Shown here in pieces: positions 1 through 10,027 of a stretch of 35,264 nucleotides of DNA. The notes under the pieces were generated by a model that was given only the letters and a program-made list of their open reading frames with translations, was not told the origin of the DNA and did no database searches. This DNA is from Bacteroidia bacterium (GTDB taxonomy: Bacteria; Bacteroidota; Bacteroidia; SpSt-205): positions 1-35,264 of the forward strand of contig JANXDD010000007.1 of assembly GCA_025059915.1 (NCBI GenBank), read 5' to 3'. The first letter of the stretch is position 1; each line of letters opens with the position of its first letter. Both the position numbers and the translations under genes were made by a program.

Positions 1-1
1 G

Positions 2-1123
2 AAGGCGCTGGCGCGCCCCACACAAACCAGCTGGCAAATCTTCCGTGAAAAATATCTCCCCTCCCACGCTCAAAAGCGCTGGATACTCATCCTCCATCGT
101 CCCACCCGCACCCTCGTAGATAGCTTCTTAGCTGCGGGCATTCAGATAGTCCGAATATACGCCCCTGAACACGGTCTTTTCGGCGAGATGCCTGCTGGCG
201 CTTCAGTGAAAGATACTACGTACCGAGGTATTCCTGTGCTTTCTCTCTACGGTACGCGAAACTCCCTTACTGTAGAAGAGCTACAACATGCGGATGCTGT
301 ACTCTTTGCTCTGAGAGATGTAGGGGTTAGACATTACACTTATCTCACTACGCTTTCATACACCCTTCAAGCAGCCGCCCAAGCTCAGAGGCCCGTGTGG
401 GTATTAGACTTTCCCAATCCTCATTCTCATTATGCCTATGGGCCTATCTTAGAGAAGAGGCTTTTTTCATTTGTAGGGCTTCACCCTACACCTCTTGTCT
501 TGGGGCTTACTATTGGAGAGTATGCTCAGCTTTTAGTTGGAGAAGGGTGGGTTCCGCCAGTTTCCCTTCACATTGTTTTTTGGGAAGGGTGGCGCAGGGG
601 CGAGCCGCTTCCTGTAGAGGCTCCCTTTTTTACCGAACCGCCTTCTCCCGCTTTGCGCTCTCCGCAAGCCATAGAACTATATCCAATCTTAGGCTGGTAT
701 GAGGGAGCGCGCTGGGTTAGTGTAGGACGGGGTACAGAACGCCCTTTTGAACAAGTAGGCGTACTCAAAAAATATCCCCTTCCTGTGAGGGATACCCTTC
801 TGTATGGCTATAAGCTGGAGTATGTAAGCTTTACTCCTGCAGGTGAAGCGCAACCTTATCACGGCTGGCGCATCAGGCGTCTATATAATGGGGCGGTATC
901 CCCCGATAGCCTTTTTCGGCTTGGGTTTTGGCTTCTGAAAACCTTCTACCACGCTTGTGGGGATACGCCAGAATTTTACCAAGCTGAATTTTTTGACAAA
1001 CTATTTGGCACTTCTGCTCTGCGGCACAAAGTAAAAGAGGGAGTAGAGAGCCTCTACCACTATTTCAAAGCGCCTCCTGAGTGGCAACAGAAGCTTAGTA
1101 GGTATAGGAAGTATCCGGACTAA
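2..1123 (+). CDS. NamZ-like exo-beta-N-acetylmuramidase (DUF1343 family), 5' truncated by window edge
   Basis: Frame 2 is open from base 2. Motifs APEHGLFGE, GIPVLSLYGTRN, DAVLFALRDVGVRHYTYLTTLSY, VLDFPNP and GPILEKRLFSFVGLHPTPLVLGLTIGEYA match DUF1343/NamZ. Stop TAA at 1121-1123. Confidence 0.85.
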   Translation, partial: KALARPTQTSWQIFREKYLPSHAQKRWILILHRPTRTLVDSFLAAGIQIVRIYAPEHGLFGEMPAGASVKDTTYRGIPVLSLYGTRNSLTVEELQHADAVLFALRDVGVRHYTYLTTLSYTLQAAAQAQRPVWVLDFPNPHSHYAYGPILEKRLFSFVGLHPTPLVLGLTIGEYAQLLVGEGWVPPVSLHIVFWEGWRRGEPLPVEAPFFTEPPSPALRSPQAIELYPILGWYEGARWVSVGRGTERPFEQVGVLKKYPLPVRDTLLYGYKLEYVSFTPAGEAQPYHGWRIRRLYNGAVSPDSLFRLGFWLLKTFYHACGDTPEFYQAEFFDKLFGTSALRHKVKEGVESLYHYFKAPPEWQQKLSRYRKYPD

Positions 1124-1786
1124 TCAAACTATCAAGCCAGTACTTAGTTGGAGAGCCCGCAGCGCTTCTTTCCGGTCAGCAGCTCCTAATAAGCTCTGAC
1201 CTGCAACTAAAACGTCAGCTTGCTGCACAAGCGGAGCTGTTTCGGCGGTGATACCCCCATCTACTTGGATGAGAGATTGAGCTCTGACCTCTTCTCGTAG
1301 TCGTAGGAGACGATGAAGCTTCTGACCAGTGTAGGGGATAAAACGCTGACCTCCAAACCCCGGATTTACGCTCATCACGCAAACTATTTCTATTTCGGGC
1401 AAAATATCCACGAGAACTTCTACGGGAGTGGCAGGATTGATAGCGATCCCTGCTTTTTTCCCTAAGCTATGAATCAGCTGGACAATCCGATCTGGATGGG
1501 GTGTAGCTTCCCAATGAAATGTCAAAATATCCGCCCCTGCCTTAGCAAAAGCTTCAATATAACGCTCAGGAGATTGAATCATTAGATGCACATCTACGAG
1601 GCTTTTAGAATATCGCCGAATAGCTTCAATCACAGGTATGCCAAAGGAGATATTTGGGACAAAAGCCCCATCCATTACATCGCAATGGAGCCAATCTATT
1701 CCCAATCCCTCTAACTCGGCAATCTCTTCTGCCAGCCGTCCGAAATCTGCCGAAAGAAGAGAGGGTGCTATGCGAGGCTTTTTCAC
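1124..1786 (-). CDS. rpe: Ribulose-phosphate 3-epimerase
   Basis: IAPSLLSADFGRLAEEI, DWLHCDVMDGAFVPNISFG, DVHLMI, MSVNPGFGGQRFI and QVDGGI are classic Rpe motifs. Confidence 0.96.
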   Translation of the reverse strand: MKKPRIAPSLLSADFGRLAEEIAELEGLGIDWLHCDVMDGAFVPNISFGIPVIEAIRRYSKSLVDVHLMIQSPERYIEAFAKAGADILTFHWEATPHPDRIVQLIHSLGKKAGIAINPATPVEVLVDILPEIEIVCVMSVNPGFGGQRFIPYTGQKLHRLLRLREEVRAQSLIQVDGGITAETAPLVQQADVLVAGQSLLGAADRKEALRALQLSTGLIV

Positions 1787-2811
1787 TTTAGCAAAGTTGG
1801 GGAAAGCTCTTCAAGGAGAGAGGGTTCAGGAAATCGCTCGGGACTGAGCCCCATCTTGTCCAAAAGCAGCCAATCCAGTCCTCCTAAGAAGGAAGCTATA
1901 TCTGTCAGAAGCAAAAGTCCCCATGTCCCCAATACTACTTGGGGACTGAAAGCATTCTTTCCTGTTCTTTCAGTAAAGAGGGACTTGAAGAGGATAATTC
2001 TTCTGAGAGCGCGAATGCCTCCCCCTCCTATTATGGTTAGGCCTAGTACAGCCAACCCTACTCCTACCCCCCTAAAAAGCGTGGCTATTAGAGCTAAAGC
2101 AGCGTAAGAGCCGTAAATCTTTACCAGAGAGCCGTACCAGTCCTTGGGGCTGCCAGAGAGGAGGTTGTGCCGAGCATATATGCGAGCTTTGCGAAAAAGC
2201 TGAAGCCATGTATCGTCAGGTGTCCAGTAGGTTATTGCTTCAGGGATGAGGTGTATCCGCGGAGAGAGAGCCTCAACTCTCTGACGAAAGTCTCCATCCT
2301 CTCGCGCTCTCCAAGGACGGAAACCTTGTACCTTTTCCCAGAGGATTTTTTTGAAGGCAGCACATGCTACCGGAGGAATATATACTGTTGTGTGATTATC
2401 AAGTCTGTGAGTGTAAGGAGCGTTTAGTAGTAGAAAGTATAAGCTTGCGGCAAAGGTTTGGGGTTTGATTTTCAACTCTCCTGAACACCAGTCTGCTTCA
2501 TCAGCCAGGAGTGGAGCACTTAGCTTTTCAAGGGTATCTCGCTCTAAATACATGCCAGCATCCCAAAAGGCTATGATGTCATGTTTAGCATGCATGACCC
2601 CGATATTACGGGCTTGTCCTGGGTAAGCGCGGTCCACTCGGAGCACTCGTGCTCCGTACGAGGCAGCTATCTGAGCAGTTTCATCAGTGGAGCCAGCATC
2701 TACGACAATCACTTCTGCCGGCGGCTTCGTCTGCGCAAATAGACTTTCTAAAAGCCGCCCAATGTTATGCGCTTCATTCTTAGCAGGAATAATCACGCTG
2801 ACGGGGAGCAT
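1783..2811 (-). CDS. Glycosyltransferase family 2 with C-terminal hydrophobic segments
   Basis: PVSVIIPAKNEAHNIGRLLESL...EVIVVDAGSTDETAQIA GT2 signature. 4-nt overlap with rpe and 19-nt overlap with the upstream GT4 gene (operon). Confidence 0.9.
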   Translation of the reverse strand: MLPVSVIIPAKNEAHNIGRLLESLFAQTKPPAEVIVVDAGSTDETAQIAASYGARVLRVDRAYPGQARNIGVMHAKHDIIAFWDAGMYLERDTLEKLSAPLLADEADWCSGELKIKPQTFAASLYFLLLNAPYTHRLDNHTTVYIPPVACAAFKKILWEKVQGFRPWRAREDGDFRQRVEALSPRIHLIPEAITYWTPDDTWLQLFRKARIYARHNLLSGSPKDWYGSLVKIYGSYAALALIATLFRGVGVGLAVLGLTIIGGGGIRALRRIILFKSLFTERTGKNAFSPQVVLGTWGLLLLTDIASFLGGLDWLLLDKMGLSPERFPEPSLLEELSPTLLK

Positions 2812-3953
2812 AGTTGAGTATAGAGCTTTTCGTATGCCCGATTGATGACTGAATAATGAAATTTCGCAGTTACCATCTGTCTGCCAGCTTTCCCGAGGGC
2901 TTCTCGTAATGAGGGCTCTCCTACTAAGCGTCTTAGCCCTTCGTACAAACTCTTTTCATCCCCTATCTGAACAAGCCACGCTGTTTCTCCATGCTTGAGG
3001 TACTCTTTGGCTCCAGAGACAGGCGTGATTACAACGGCTCGTTCCAGGGCCAGTGCTTCTACCATCACTTGGGGAAATGCTTCTGAATAGCTGGGATGAG
3101 CGATAATATCTGCTGCGCCCATCAGCTGTCGCACTTCCTCGCCGCTCCTCCATCCTAAAAAGCGTATGCCGGCATCAAGCCCTTGGGCGATTTCCTGAAG
3201 CTTCCTAGTGTCTGGTCCCTCCCCAATTAGCCAAAGTTGCACCTTGTCTCCGTACTCTGCATAGAGCTGCTTGAAGGCACTGATAAGCTCACGCTGTCCT
3301 TTTAGGGGGCGATGGCTGCCAACATTTGCAATGATTACTGTTCCTTCTTCGACTCCATATTGAGCCCGTATGCTTTGCCGCTCCTCAGGAAAAAGGGGAT
3401 GATACTTGAGAGCCTCAAATTCAAACCCGTAAGGAATCTCATAGATAGAAGGCAGAGCGTCTGGCGGATGGAGTTCTTGAACAAACTCTCGGATAGTGCG
3501 GCTGGGCACTACCAGCACATCGGCTTGGCGGTAGCTCCACCTTTCTAAAGACAAGAGTATTTTCCGGCGCCAGCCCTTTAGGCGAGTGATATCTTCGGTA
3601 TAATGACGATGAATAATGAGGTGAAACCGAGGATAGAGTTTTTTAGCCATTGCTCCTACTACGCCTTCCCAAAAGTGATGCGTATGAAGAAGATGAATCT
3701 GCCGAGTTCTCAACAACTCAGCGAGCCTATAAGCTGCTTTTAGATACGCTAAATATGCTCGCATGTGCGGCACAGGAATCACATGATGCGGAATGCCTAT
3801 GCTCTCGTAAGTGGGAGAATGGATATTGGATGTTTTTTCAAAGGTAGCTGCTTCTAAGTGAAATCGTTCCAACGGCAAATATCGTATGATAGTGTCTATG
3901 AAGTCATACCGATTGATAACACGGGCTAAATGAAGCACCCGTACCTCTCTCAT
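2793..3953 (-). CDS. Glycosyltransferase family 4 (GT-B fold)
   Basis: HTHHFWEGV, VPSRTIREFV, GSHRPLKGQRELISAF, LIGEGPD and HPSYSEAFPQVMVEALALERAVVITPVSGAKEYL are typical GT4 motifs. Confidence 0.92.
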   Translation of the reverse strand: MREVRVLHLARVINRYDFIDTIIRYLPLERFHLEAATFEKTSNIHSPTYESIGIPHHVIPVPHMRAYLAYLKAAYRLAELLRTRQIHLLHTHHFWEGVVGAMAKKLYPRFHLIIHRHYTEDITRLKGWRRKILLSLERWSYRQADVLVVPSRTIREFVQELHPPDALPSIYEIPYGFEFEALKYHPLFPEERQSIRAQYGVEEGTVIIANVGSHRPLKGQRELISAFKQLYAEYGDKVQLWLIGEGPDTRKLQEIAQGLDAGIRFLGWRSGEEVRQLMGAADIIAHPSYSEAFPQVMVEALALERAVVITPVSGAKEYLKHGETAWLVQIGDEKSLYEGLRRLVGEPSLREALGKAGRQMVTAKFHYSVINRAYEKLYTQLCSPSA

Positions 3954-3961
3954 TTACAGAG

Positions 3962-3969
3962 CAAAGGTA
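3962..3969 (-). promoter_or_regulatory. Predicted -7 box TACCTTTG, 8 nt upstream of the GT4 ATG
   Basis: Exact TAnnTTTG on minus strand; start codon at 3953. Confidence 0.65.
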
Positions 3970-4009
3970 CAGGTAGGAGAGTTTAGAGGCGTTGTAGGGG
4001 TCAAAGTAT

Positions 4010-4017
4010 TATACTTG
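4010..4017 (+). promoter_or_regulatory. Imperfect -7 box TATACTTG, 7 nt upstream of the M43 protease ATG
   Basis: One mismatch to TAnnTTTG; positioned like the other promoters in the window. Confidence 0.4.
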
Positions 4018-4024
4018 CCTCGTT

Positions 4025-7000
4025 ATGGCTTTACGAGAGATAATTATCTGGGGGCTTTTAGGAGCTGTATGGGCTCAGAATGGCTGGATCCGTTGTGGGA
4101 CGATGCAGGCCGATAGTTTTTTACGAGCCCTATATCCAGATTGGCCCCGTCTAGAAGCATATGAGCCTATCATACGCCAGAAGGTATTGGAGAAAAAAAG
4201 CCTTATGGAAAGGGCTCGTACGATTGGCGGTGTCTATCGCATACCCGTCGTAGTCCATGTAATTCATAACGGGGAGCCAGTTGGTTCAGGCTCTAACATC
4301 TCCAATGCTAACATTTATCACCAAATAGAGGTTCTGAATGAAGATTTTCGTCGCATGCCCAATACACCTGGCTGGAACGCTCACCCTAACGGAGCAGACA
4401 CCCGCATAGAATTCGTACTCGCTAAAAGAGACCCAAATGGCAATCCTACGACAGGGATTGTTCGGTGGAATAGAAATACCCAAGGATGGAATGCCCCTCC
4501 TTACACCCAAGCGTACATGGAGGGGACCATCAAACCAGCTACCCAGTGGGATCCTAATCGTTACCTGAACATATGGGTAGCCGACTTGTCAGGAGGGCTT
4601 TTAGGATATGCCCAGTTCCCCGACGCTTCAGGCTTGCTGGGCATGCCAGGCGATCAAGGCATGGGCTCATGTACAGGTCCCGCTAACACAGATGGGGTAG
4701 TTATTCTTTACTCGGCCTTTGGTTCTGCTTTGAAGGGTTCTACAGGGCTGAACCCTCCTTATCACCTGGGAAGGACTACCACCCATGAAATAGGGCACTG
4801 GTTAGGGCTGCGGCATACTTGGGGGGATGGGGACTGTAGCGTAGATGACTTTTGTGACGATACCCCGCTCTGTAATGGTGCCAGCTATGGTTGTCCGGCC
4901 AATCCCTCTTCTTGCATTGCTGGGGTACGTCGGATGATAGAAAACTACATGGACTACTCCGATGACGGATGTATGAACATTTTCACCTTAGATCAGGCTT
5001 TGCGCATGCGCATCGTTCTGGAGTATTGTCCTCGGCGGCGTACGCTTATTACTTCTCCAGCGCTTGTTCCCCCAGCTACTACAGATGCAGCTTTGATTAA
5101 CTTACCCCTTCCTCAGGATGTATGTCCAGGCACCCACAACTTCACTGCGACTCTCCGCAATAATGGAACGACTACGCTCACGAGCATCCCTGTAGCTTAT
5201 AGGCTCAATAATGCTCCTTGGCAAACGCAGACTTGGACCGGAAGCCTTAGCGGAGGTGCATCGGCTACCTTTTCTTTGACGGGGATTGACCTATCCACTC
5301 CTGGAGAATATTACCTCACCGCTTGTACGAACCTTCCTTCTGACCCTGACCGTACCGAGGATACCGTAACATCCCGAGTATTTGTTCATAACGGGTTCTA
5401 TCCTTTGTACGAGACGTTTGAGCATGGGTGGGAGGGTCAGCCTTTGCCTCCCAACCTATGGAGGGTGGTAGACCCTGATAATGATTGCTTTACATGGCGT
5501 CCAGCAAACTGCATAGGATCAAATGGACAACCTACTATCGCCATGTATGTGAATTGCTGGGCCTATAGCCAAACTGGAAGGCGAGACGAGCTTTATACTC
5601 CCATTATAGACCTCACCTCGGCTCCAGCAGGAGTACAACTGTCCTTTGATGTCGCTTATCGCCGATATGACAATAGCAGTAACGACCAACTACGAATAGA
5701 AATTGCTACCGACTGTGGGGTAAACTGGGTAGCAACGCCGATATTTCAGCAGGCTGGGGCTGCTCTGGCAACAGGTTCTAATACAACCTCTCGTTTTATT
5801 CCTACTACGGCAGGGGAGTGGCAGACTCGCACTGTAAGTCTCAGCAGTTATGTAGGGCATCGGGTTCGTCTGCGATTCGTAACTGTCAATGCCTACGGCA
5901 ACTGCATATGGATAGATAATGTGCGAATAACTCATCAGCCGCTGGTTTTTTGGAGAGATACAGGACAAGTGGTACGAGAAGAGCTTACTTGGACGCCGCT
6001 TGCAGGGGACTGTCGCCGGTATAGAGACTTTCAAGTGCCTATGGGGATTTCAGCCGCTCCTTCTGCTGCTGTAACCGTCTCTGTCAATGCTGCTTCTACC
6101 AGTTCGGCTCGCAATGGAATAGATTTCTCTATTCTTACACCTACGGTTACTTTCCCTGCTGGGAGTACAGCTCCTCAAAACGCCATAATCCGTGTATATG
6201 ACGACCAGGCCATAGAACCGCTTCGGTATATTGATCTTCAACTTTCTGTAGTTAGCGGACCGGCCATCCCTACTGAAAATCGTCGGACTCATCGCTTCTG
6301 GATAGAGGACAATGACTTCTTCCCTCCCGAGGTGATTCTTTATCAGCAAGATTTTGAGACGAGCCCTACGGGTTTTATGCAGCTGGTTATAACCTCTGGA
6401 GCAAATCAGTGGGTGCGCGGCACTGGCGCAGCTATGGGGTCAGGTTTCTCTTTGTACGTCACTAATAATGCTGTTGGCAATCCGCCGCCGCATCAATATA
6501 GCACAAATTCCACCAGCCGAGTGGCTATAGTCTCCCCAGCTATCAATACCACAGGAGCAAGCAATTTGGTATTAGCTTTTGATGTGATGGTAGGAGGGGA
6601 GTATGGCTCTCCTAGCCTACAAGATTTTGGACGGCTTTTCTATTCTACCACCTCCGCAACAACCGACTTTCAGCCCCTAATCGGTTGCGACTGGGCAAAT
6701 AATACCTGCGTCCTGGCTAGTATGGCTCGTCAGCAAAGCCTGTATGGATATCCTACCCAAGTAAGGCGCGTATTTGTGCCCTTGCCTCCCGCTACATGGA
6801 ATCAACCTAACCTCTGGCTGGCGTGGCGCTGGGATAATGATAACGATGGAACTGGAACTCAGCCTCCGCTGGCTATTGATAACATCGTACTTTACGGACG
6901 AAAAACTCCGACCATTGAAACCGCTCTGGCCTCTACCAGTGTTTATTTCGGGCCGAATGACTCTCTGTACGCATATAGTAACGCTGATGGAAAACTAATG

Positions 7001-7693
7001 GCTTGCTTAGTCAACCTCAGCAGCACAGATCACGGATGTACGCAGGTGCAAATAGACCGCGTAGGGACTGGGGCTCAAGCACTTCGCCCTTCTCATACTC
7101 CCCCTCAATATGTAACGGATAAGACCTTTATCGTTCAGCCCTCTAATGCCGGTACGCCCTCTTATGCTATTACCTTATACTACACCAACGCCGAGGTAAA
7201 TGGATATGAGACAACTACAGGAGTGAGTTGGAACACGGGCCCATATGTAGTGAAGGCAACAGGCTCCATTAGTAGTGAATATTCAGGGCCCACACCGACC
7301 TATCAACTGAGTTCTGTGCGAAATGTAGGAGCTTACGGCTCCACAGGTAGGTGGATCAGAGGGGCTTTTAGCAGCTTTTCTGGTTATGCTGCTGGGGCGC
7401 CGCCTCCGCTTTCATACTGGCAAGAGGGTAGTCTGCTCACGCTCTCAGAAAGTCCCGATTTCTGGATAGCCTCGCCTTTTTCTGGTACGATAGAAATGCA
7501 TGTGGGGCGGCTATGTGAAAAGGTTCGGCTGGTTTCTTTAGAGGGGAAGGTGCTGTGGGAAGTCTCCGCTCGTTTTGAGAGCGGTTCATATACTTTATTA
7601 GCGCCAGCTATTCCAGCCGGAATTTACCTCTTTCAGTGGCTTGGAGAAGGAGAAACTCTTTTAGCTCAACAGAGGGTGGCTGTAATGCCGTGA
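4025..7693 (+). CDS. Secreted M43-family (pappalysin/cytophagalysin-like) zinc metalloprotease with Calx-beta-like region and T9SS type A-like C-terminal domain
   Basis: Zn site HEIGHWLGLRHTWGDGDC followed by CDDTP and NYMDYSDDGCMNIFT. Central Calx-beta-like segment ARNGIDFSILTPTVTFPAGSTAPQNAIIRVYDD. Ends in a T9SS-like domain (...IPAGIYLFQW...QQRVAVMP). Confidence 0.9.
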   Translation: MALREIIIWGLLGAVWAQNGWIRCGTMQADSFLRALYPDWPRLEAYEPIIRQKVLEKKSLMERARTIGGVYRIPVVVHVIHNGEPVGSGSNISNANIYHQIEVLNEDFRRMPNTPGWNAHPNGADTRIEFVLAKRDPNGNPTTGIVRWNRNTQGWNAPPYTQAYMEGTIKPATQWDPNRYLNIWVADLSGGLLGYAQFPDASGLLGMPGDQGMGSCTGPANTDGVVILYSAFGSALKGSTGLNPPYHLGRTTTHEIGHWLGLRHTWGDGDCSVDDFCDDTPLCNGASYGCPANPSSCIAGVRRMIENYMDYSDDGCMNIFTLDQALRMRIVLEYCPRRRTLITSPALVPPATTDAALINLPLPQDVCPGTHNFTATLRNNGTTTLTSIPVAYRLNNAPWQTQTWTGSLSGGASATFSLTGIDLSTPGEYYLTACTNLPSDPDRTEDTVTSRVFVHNGFYPLYETFEHGWEGQPLPPNLWRVVDPDNDCFTWRPANCIGSNGQPTIAMYVNCWAYSQTGRRDELYTPIIDLTSAPAGVQLSFDVAYRRYDNSSNDQLRIEIATDCGVNWVATPIFQQAGAALATGSNTTSRFIPTTAGEWQTRTVSLSSYVGHRVRLRFVTVNAYGNCIWIDNVRITHQPLVFWRDTGQVVREELTWTPLAGDCRRYRDFQVPMGISAAPSAAVTVSVNAASTSSARNGIDFSILTPTVTFPAGSTAPQNAIIRVYDDQAIEPLRYIDLQLSVVSGPAIPTENRRTHRFWIEDNDFFPPEVILYQQDFETSPTGFMQLVITSGANQWVRGTGAAMGSGFSLYVTNNAVGNPPPHQYSTNSTSRVAIVSPAINTTGASNLVLAFDVMVGGEYGSPSLQDFGRLFYSTTSATTDFQPLIGCDWANNTCVLASMARQQSLYGYPTQVRRVFVPLPPATWNQPNLWLAWRWDNDNDGTGTQPPLAIDNIVLYGRKTPTIETALASTSVYFGPNDSLYAYSNADGKLMACLVNLSSTDHGCTQVQIDRVGTGAQALRPSHTPPQYVTDKTFIVQPSNAGTPSYAITLYYTNAEVNGYETTTGVSWNTGPYVVKATGSISSEYSGPTPTYQLSSVRNVGAYGSTGRWIRGAFSSFSGYAAGAPPPLSYWQEGSLLTLSESPDFWIASPFSGTIEMHVGRLCEKVRLVSLEGKVLWEVSARFESGSYTLLAPAIPAGIYLFQWLGEGETLLAQQRVAVMP

Positions 7694-7718
7694 GGAGAAA
7701 ATGAGCCCCAAAACTCTA

Positions 7719-7754
7719 GGCGGTAGCCTGAAAGAGCTACCGCCTTTAGTTTTT
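7719..7754 (+). terminator. Intrinsic terminator downstream of the M43 protease gene
   Basis: Perfect 9-bp stem GGCGGTAGC/GCTACCGCC, 8-nt loop, followed by TTTAGTTTTT. Lies between two convergent units, so it may act for both. Confidence 0.85.
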
Positions 7755-7763
7755 ATAGGGGAG

Positions 7764-7837
7764 CGCACCCGGGAGGACTCGAACCCCCAACCGCCAGATC
7801 CGTAGTCTGGTGCTCTATCCAATTGAGCTACGGGTGC
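7764..7837 (-). tRNA. tRNA-Arg(ACG)
   Basis: Acceptor GCACCCG/CGGGTGC, anticodon arm CCAGA-CTACGGA-TCTGG (anticodon ACG), T-arm GGTTCGAGTCC. Confidence 0.96.
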
Positions 7838-7846
7838 TTAGCACTG

Positions 7847-7854
7847 CAAAGGTA
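7847..7854 (-). promoter_or_regulatory. Predicted -7 box TACCTTTG, 9 nt upstream of tRNA-Arg
   Basis: Exact TAnnTTTG motif. Confidence 0.7.
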
Positions 7855-7923
7855 TAAACTTTTCCCAGATGAATAACCTTGGTTAGAAAAGCTCTTTTCA
7901 CCTCCACTTAACGAGGGGGCGTC

Positions 7924-7931
7924 TATCTTTG
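7924..7931 (+). promoter_or_regulatory. Predicted -7 box TATCTTTG, 5 nt upstream of GTG start at 7937
   Basis: Exact TAnnTTTG motif. Confidence 0.7.
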
Positions 7932-7936
7932 CATTA

Positions 7937-10024
7937 GTGGTACGCTGGGGCTGGCTTATAAGTCTTCTCTGGGCGCAGGCAAGCTTTGTGGAGAAGCAAG
8001 CGGATCGGGGGAACTTTCGTATCACGATCAATAACCTTGGAATGATCGGGAATAGTTTTAAGGGCAGCTACCTCGTCCAAGGCTTCAAGTCCGCTGAATA
8101 TCCTAAGGGCTCAGGGATAGAGCACGTCTTTGAGGGTGGGCTATGGATCGGAGCTAAGAAGGGAAATACCATCGTGGTCTCTACGGGCGCTATAGATGAC
8201 CCTACTGGCTACTCTACTGGAAAAGCTGGATTTGAGTTCTCAGCGGAGCCGGGGGCTACCCTTCTGGAGCGAAGCTCCCTTCCTGACCAGATTACTTATG
8301 CTGTGGATGCGGTTTCTCATCAGGACTTTGTTTCGGACTTCACCGATAGATACACTATAGTGCCAGGTACGCAAATCCCCATTCAGAATCTGGAAAATGG
8401 GCCGCTGGGGGCTGATGTGCATTTTGAAGCCTACAACTGGAACTACTCCTTTGCGAACTTTTTCCTTATCTACAATTTCACTATCAAAAATACCAGCTCT
8501 GATATTTGGGACTCCTTGTATGTAGGGTATTGGGTGGATGCGGTCATTCGGAATACAAACATTACCCCTGCAGGGGCGGGGGGTACTCAGTTTTACAACA
8601 AAGGAGGCAATGGATACATAGACACTCTCTTCACTGCTTATGAATTTGACGTCAGTGGCAATCCTGGCTTCACGGATACCTACTTTGGACTGAGGTTCTT
8701 AGGAGCCGAGTACAATGGGGAATTCTACCATCCGGCGCGTCGTCCGCTGCCTCCCGCAGGCTTTGAGGTCAATTTCCAGAGTTGGACATTCCGTGACTTT
8801 ACGGGGCAGTTTAGGTCTCCTCAAAATGACAATGATCGCTGGATAAAAATGAGCACTTCTCTTACAGAGCGGGCTGACTGGGCTACTTTGGTAGTGCCTG
8901 CCCTGCGGATTGCAGGAAATCGTTCTATCATGGTTTCTGCTGGTCCTTTTCTGAATGTGCGACCAGGGGATAGCGTGCGAGTGGCTTTTGCCTTTGTGTT
9001 TGCTCGCAAAACGCCTGATGGCAACCCTAACTCCGCCGACACTCCTCAGCAAAAGGAGGAATTTGTTCGGCATCTTCGTTGGGCACAATCTACGTATGAT
9101 GGAGAGGATGCGAACTTCAACGGACGATTAGATGCCGGGGAAGATCTCAATGGGGATGGTCGTCTAACCCGTTTCGTTTTGCCCAGCCCACCGAATCTCC
9201 CTAAGATTCGCTATGAAATAGAACCCCATCTCATTCGCCTTTACTGGGATGCCTCAGCAGAGGAAAGTATAGACCCTATTTCACGTAAAAAGGACTTTGA
9301 GGGCTACCGAATTTACAAGACGACCCTGGGATTTGATGTGAAAGGTGTGGTAGATATTCTCAAGGAATTGCAGCTGGTAGCTCAGTTTGATAAGCCGGGC
9401 AATGGAATAGGATATGATAATGGCTTTTCCCGAATTCGTCTGCCCGAGCCAAAATACTTTCCCGGCGACCCGACGCCGTATGTGTATATGTATGAGTTCA
9501 GGGGTGTAGCGAACGGTTGGCAGCATGCAATAGCTCTGACGACTTTTGATGAAGGAGATGCGGACAGGAATATAGAGCCTCTGGAAAGCAGTAAGGAGGC
9601 TACTTTACGGCGAGTTTTTGCTGGAGCGCCGCCTAATCGGGGTTTCGTAGCAGGGGAGCCGTATGTGTATCCTAATCCGTACTATGAGCGGGCAAGGTGG
9701 GAGGGGAGTTCCCAAGCGCATGAAGATAAACGCATCATGTTTGCGAACCTTCCGCCCCACTGTGAGGTCTCTATTTACACGACAGCGGGGGATTTAGTAT
9801 ATCGTTTTGAGCATCATGAAGATAATCCCGGAGCGCAGGCTGCTGATAGTCGGTGGTTTGAAACTTATTCAGAGCCGAAGCAGCTGGTAATGAGCGGGGG
9901 AGAACATGGCTGGAACCTTCTCTCCCGTACAGGGCAAATTATTGCGCGGGGATTGTATGTCTTTGCGGTGAAAGATTTGGAAACGGGTCAAGTGCGCACG
10001 GGAAAATTTGTCATCATTCGTTGA
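7937..10024 (+). CDS. Secreted protein of unknown function with C-terminal T9SS-type sorting-like region
   Basis: N-terminal hydrophobic segment (MVRWGWLISLLWAQA). Tail contains PYVYPNPYYERARWEG...FANLPPHCEVSIYTTAGDLVYRF...GLYVFAVKD...GKFVIIR. EF-hand-like DANFNGRLDAGEDLNGDGRL. Confidence 0.8.
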   Translation: MVRWGWLISLLWAQASFVEKQADRGNFRITINNLGMIGNSFKGSYLVQGFKSAEYPKGSGIEHVFEGGLWIGAKKGNTIVVSTGAIDDPTGYSTGKAGFEFSAEPGATLLERSSLPDQITYAVDAVSHQDFVSDFTDRYTIVPGTQIPIQNLENGPLGADVHFEAYNWNYSFANFFLIYNFTIKNTSSDIWDSLYVGYWVDAVIRNTNITPAGAGGTQFYNKGGNGYIDTLFTAYEFDVSGNPGFTDTYFGLRFLGAEYNGEFYHPARRPLPPAGFEVNFQSWTFRDFTGQFRSPQNDNDRWIKMSTSLTERADWATLVVPALRIAGNRSIMVSAGPFLNVRPGDSVRVAFAFVFARKTPDGNPNSADTPQQKEEFVRHLRWAQSTYDGEDANFNGRLDAGEDLNGDGRLTRFVLPSPPNLPKIRYEIEPHLIRLYWDASAEESIDPISRKKDFEGYRIYKTTLGFDVKGVVDILKELQLVAQFDKPGNGIGYDNGFSRIRLPEPKYFPGDPTPYVYMYEFRGVANGWQHAIALTTFDEGDADRNIEPLESSKEATLRRVFAGAPPNRGFVAGEPYVYPNPYYERARWEGSSQAHEDKRIMFANLPPHCEVSIYTTAGDLVYRFEHHEDNPGAQAADSRWFETYSEPKQLVMSGGEHGWNLLSRTGQIIARGLYVFAVKDLETGQVRTGKFVIIR

Positions 10025-10027
10025 GAT

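Noticed and set aside
8699-9088. 129-aa minus-strand ORF and similar short antisense ORFs (5690-6034, 6050-6349, 28491-28940)
   Set aside because: Inside well-supported sense genes; composition typical of antisense reading and no motifs.
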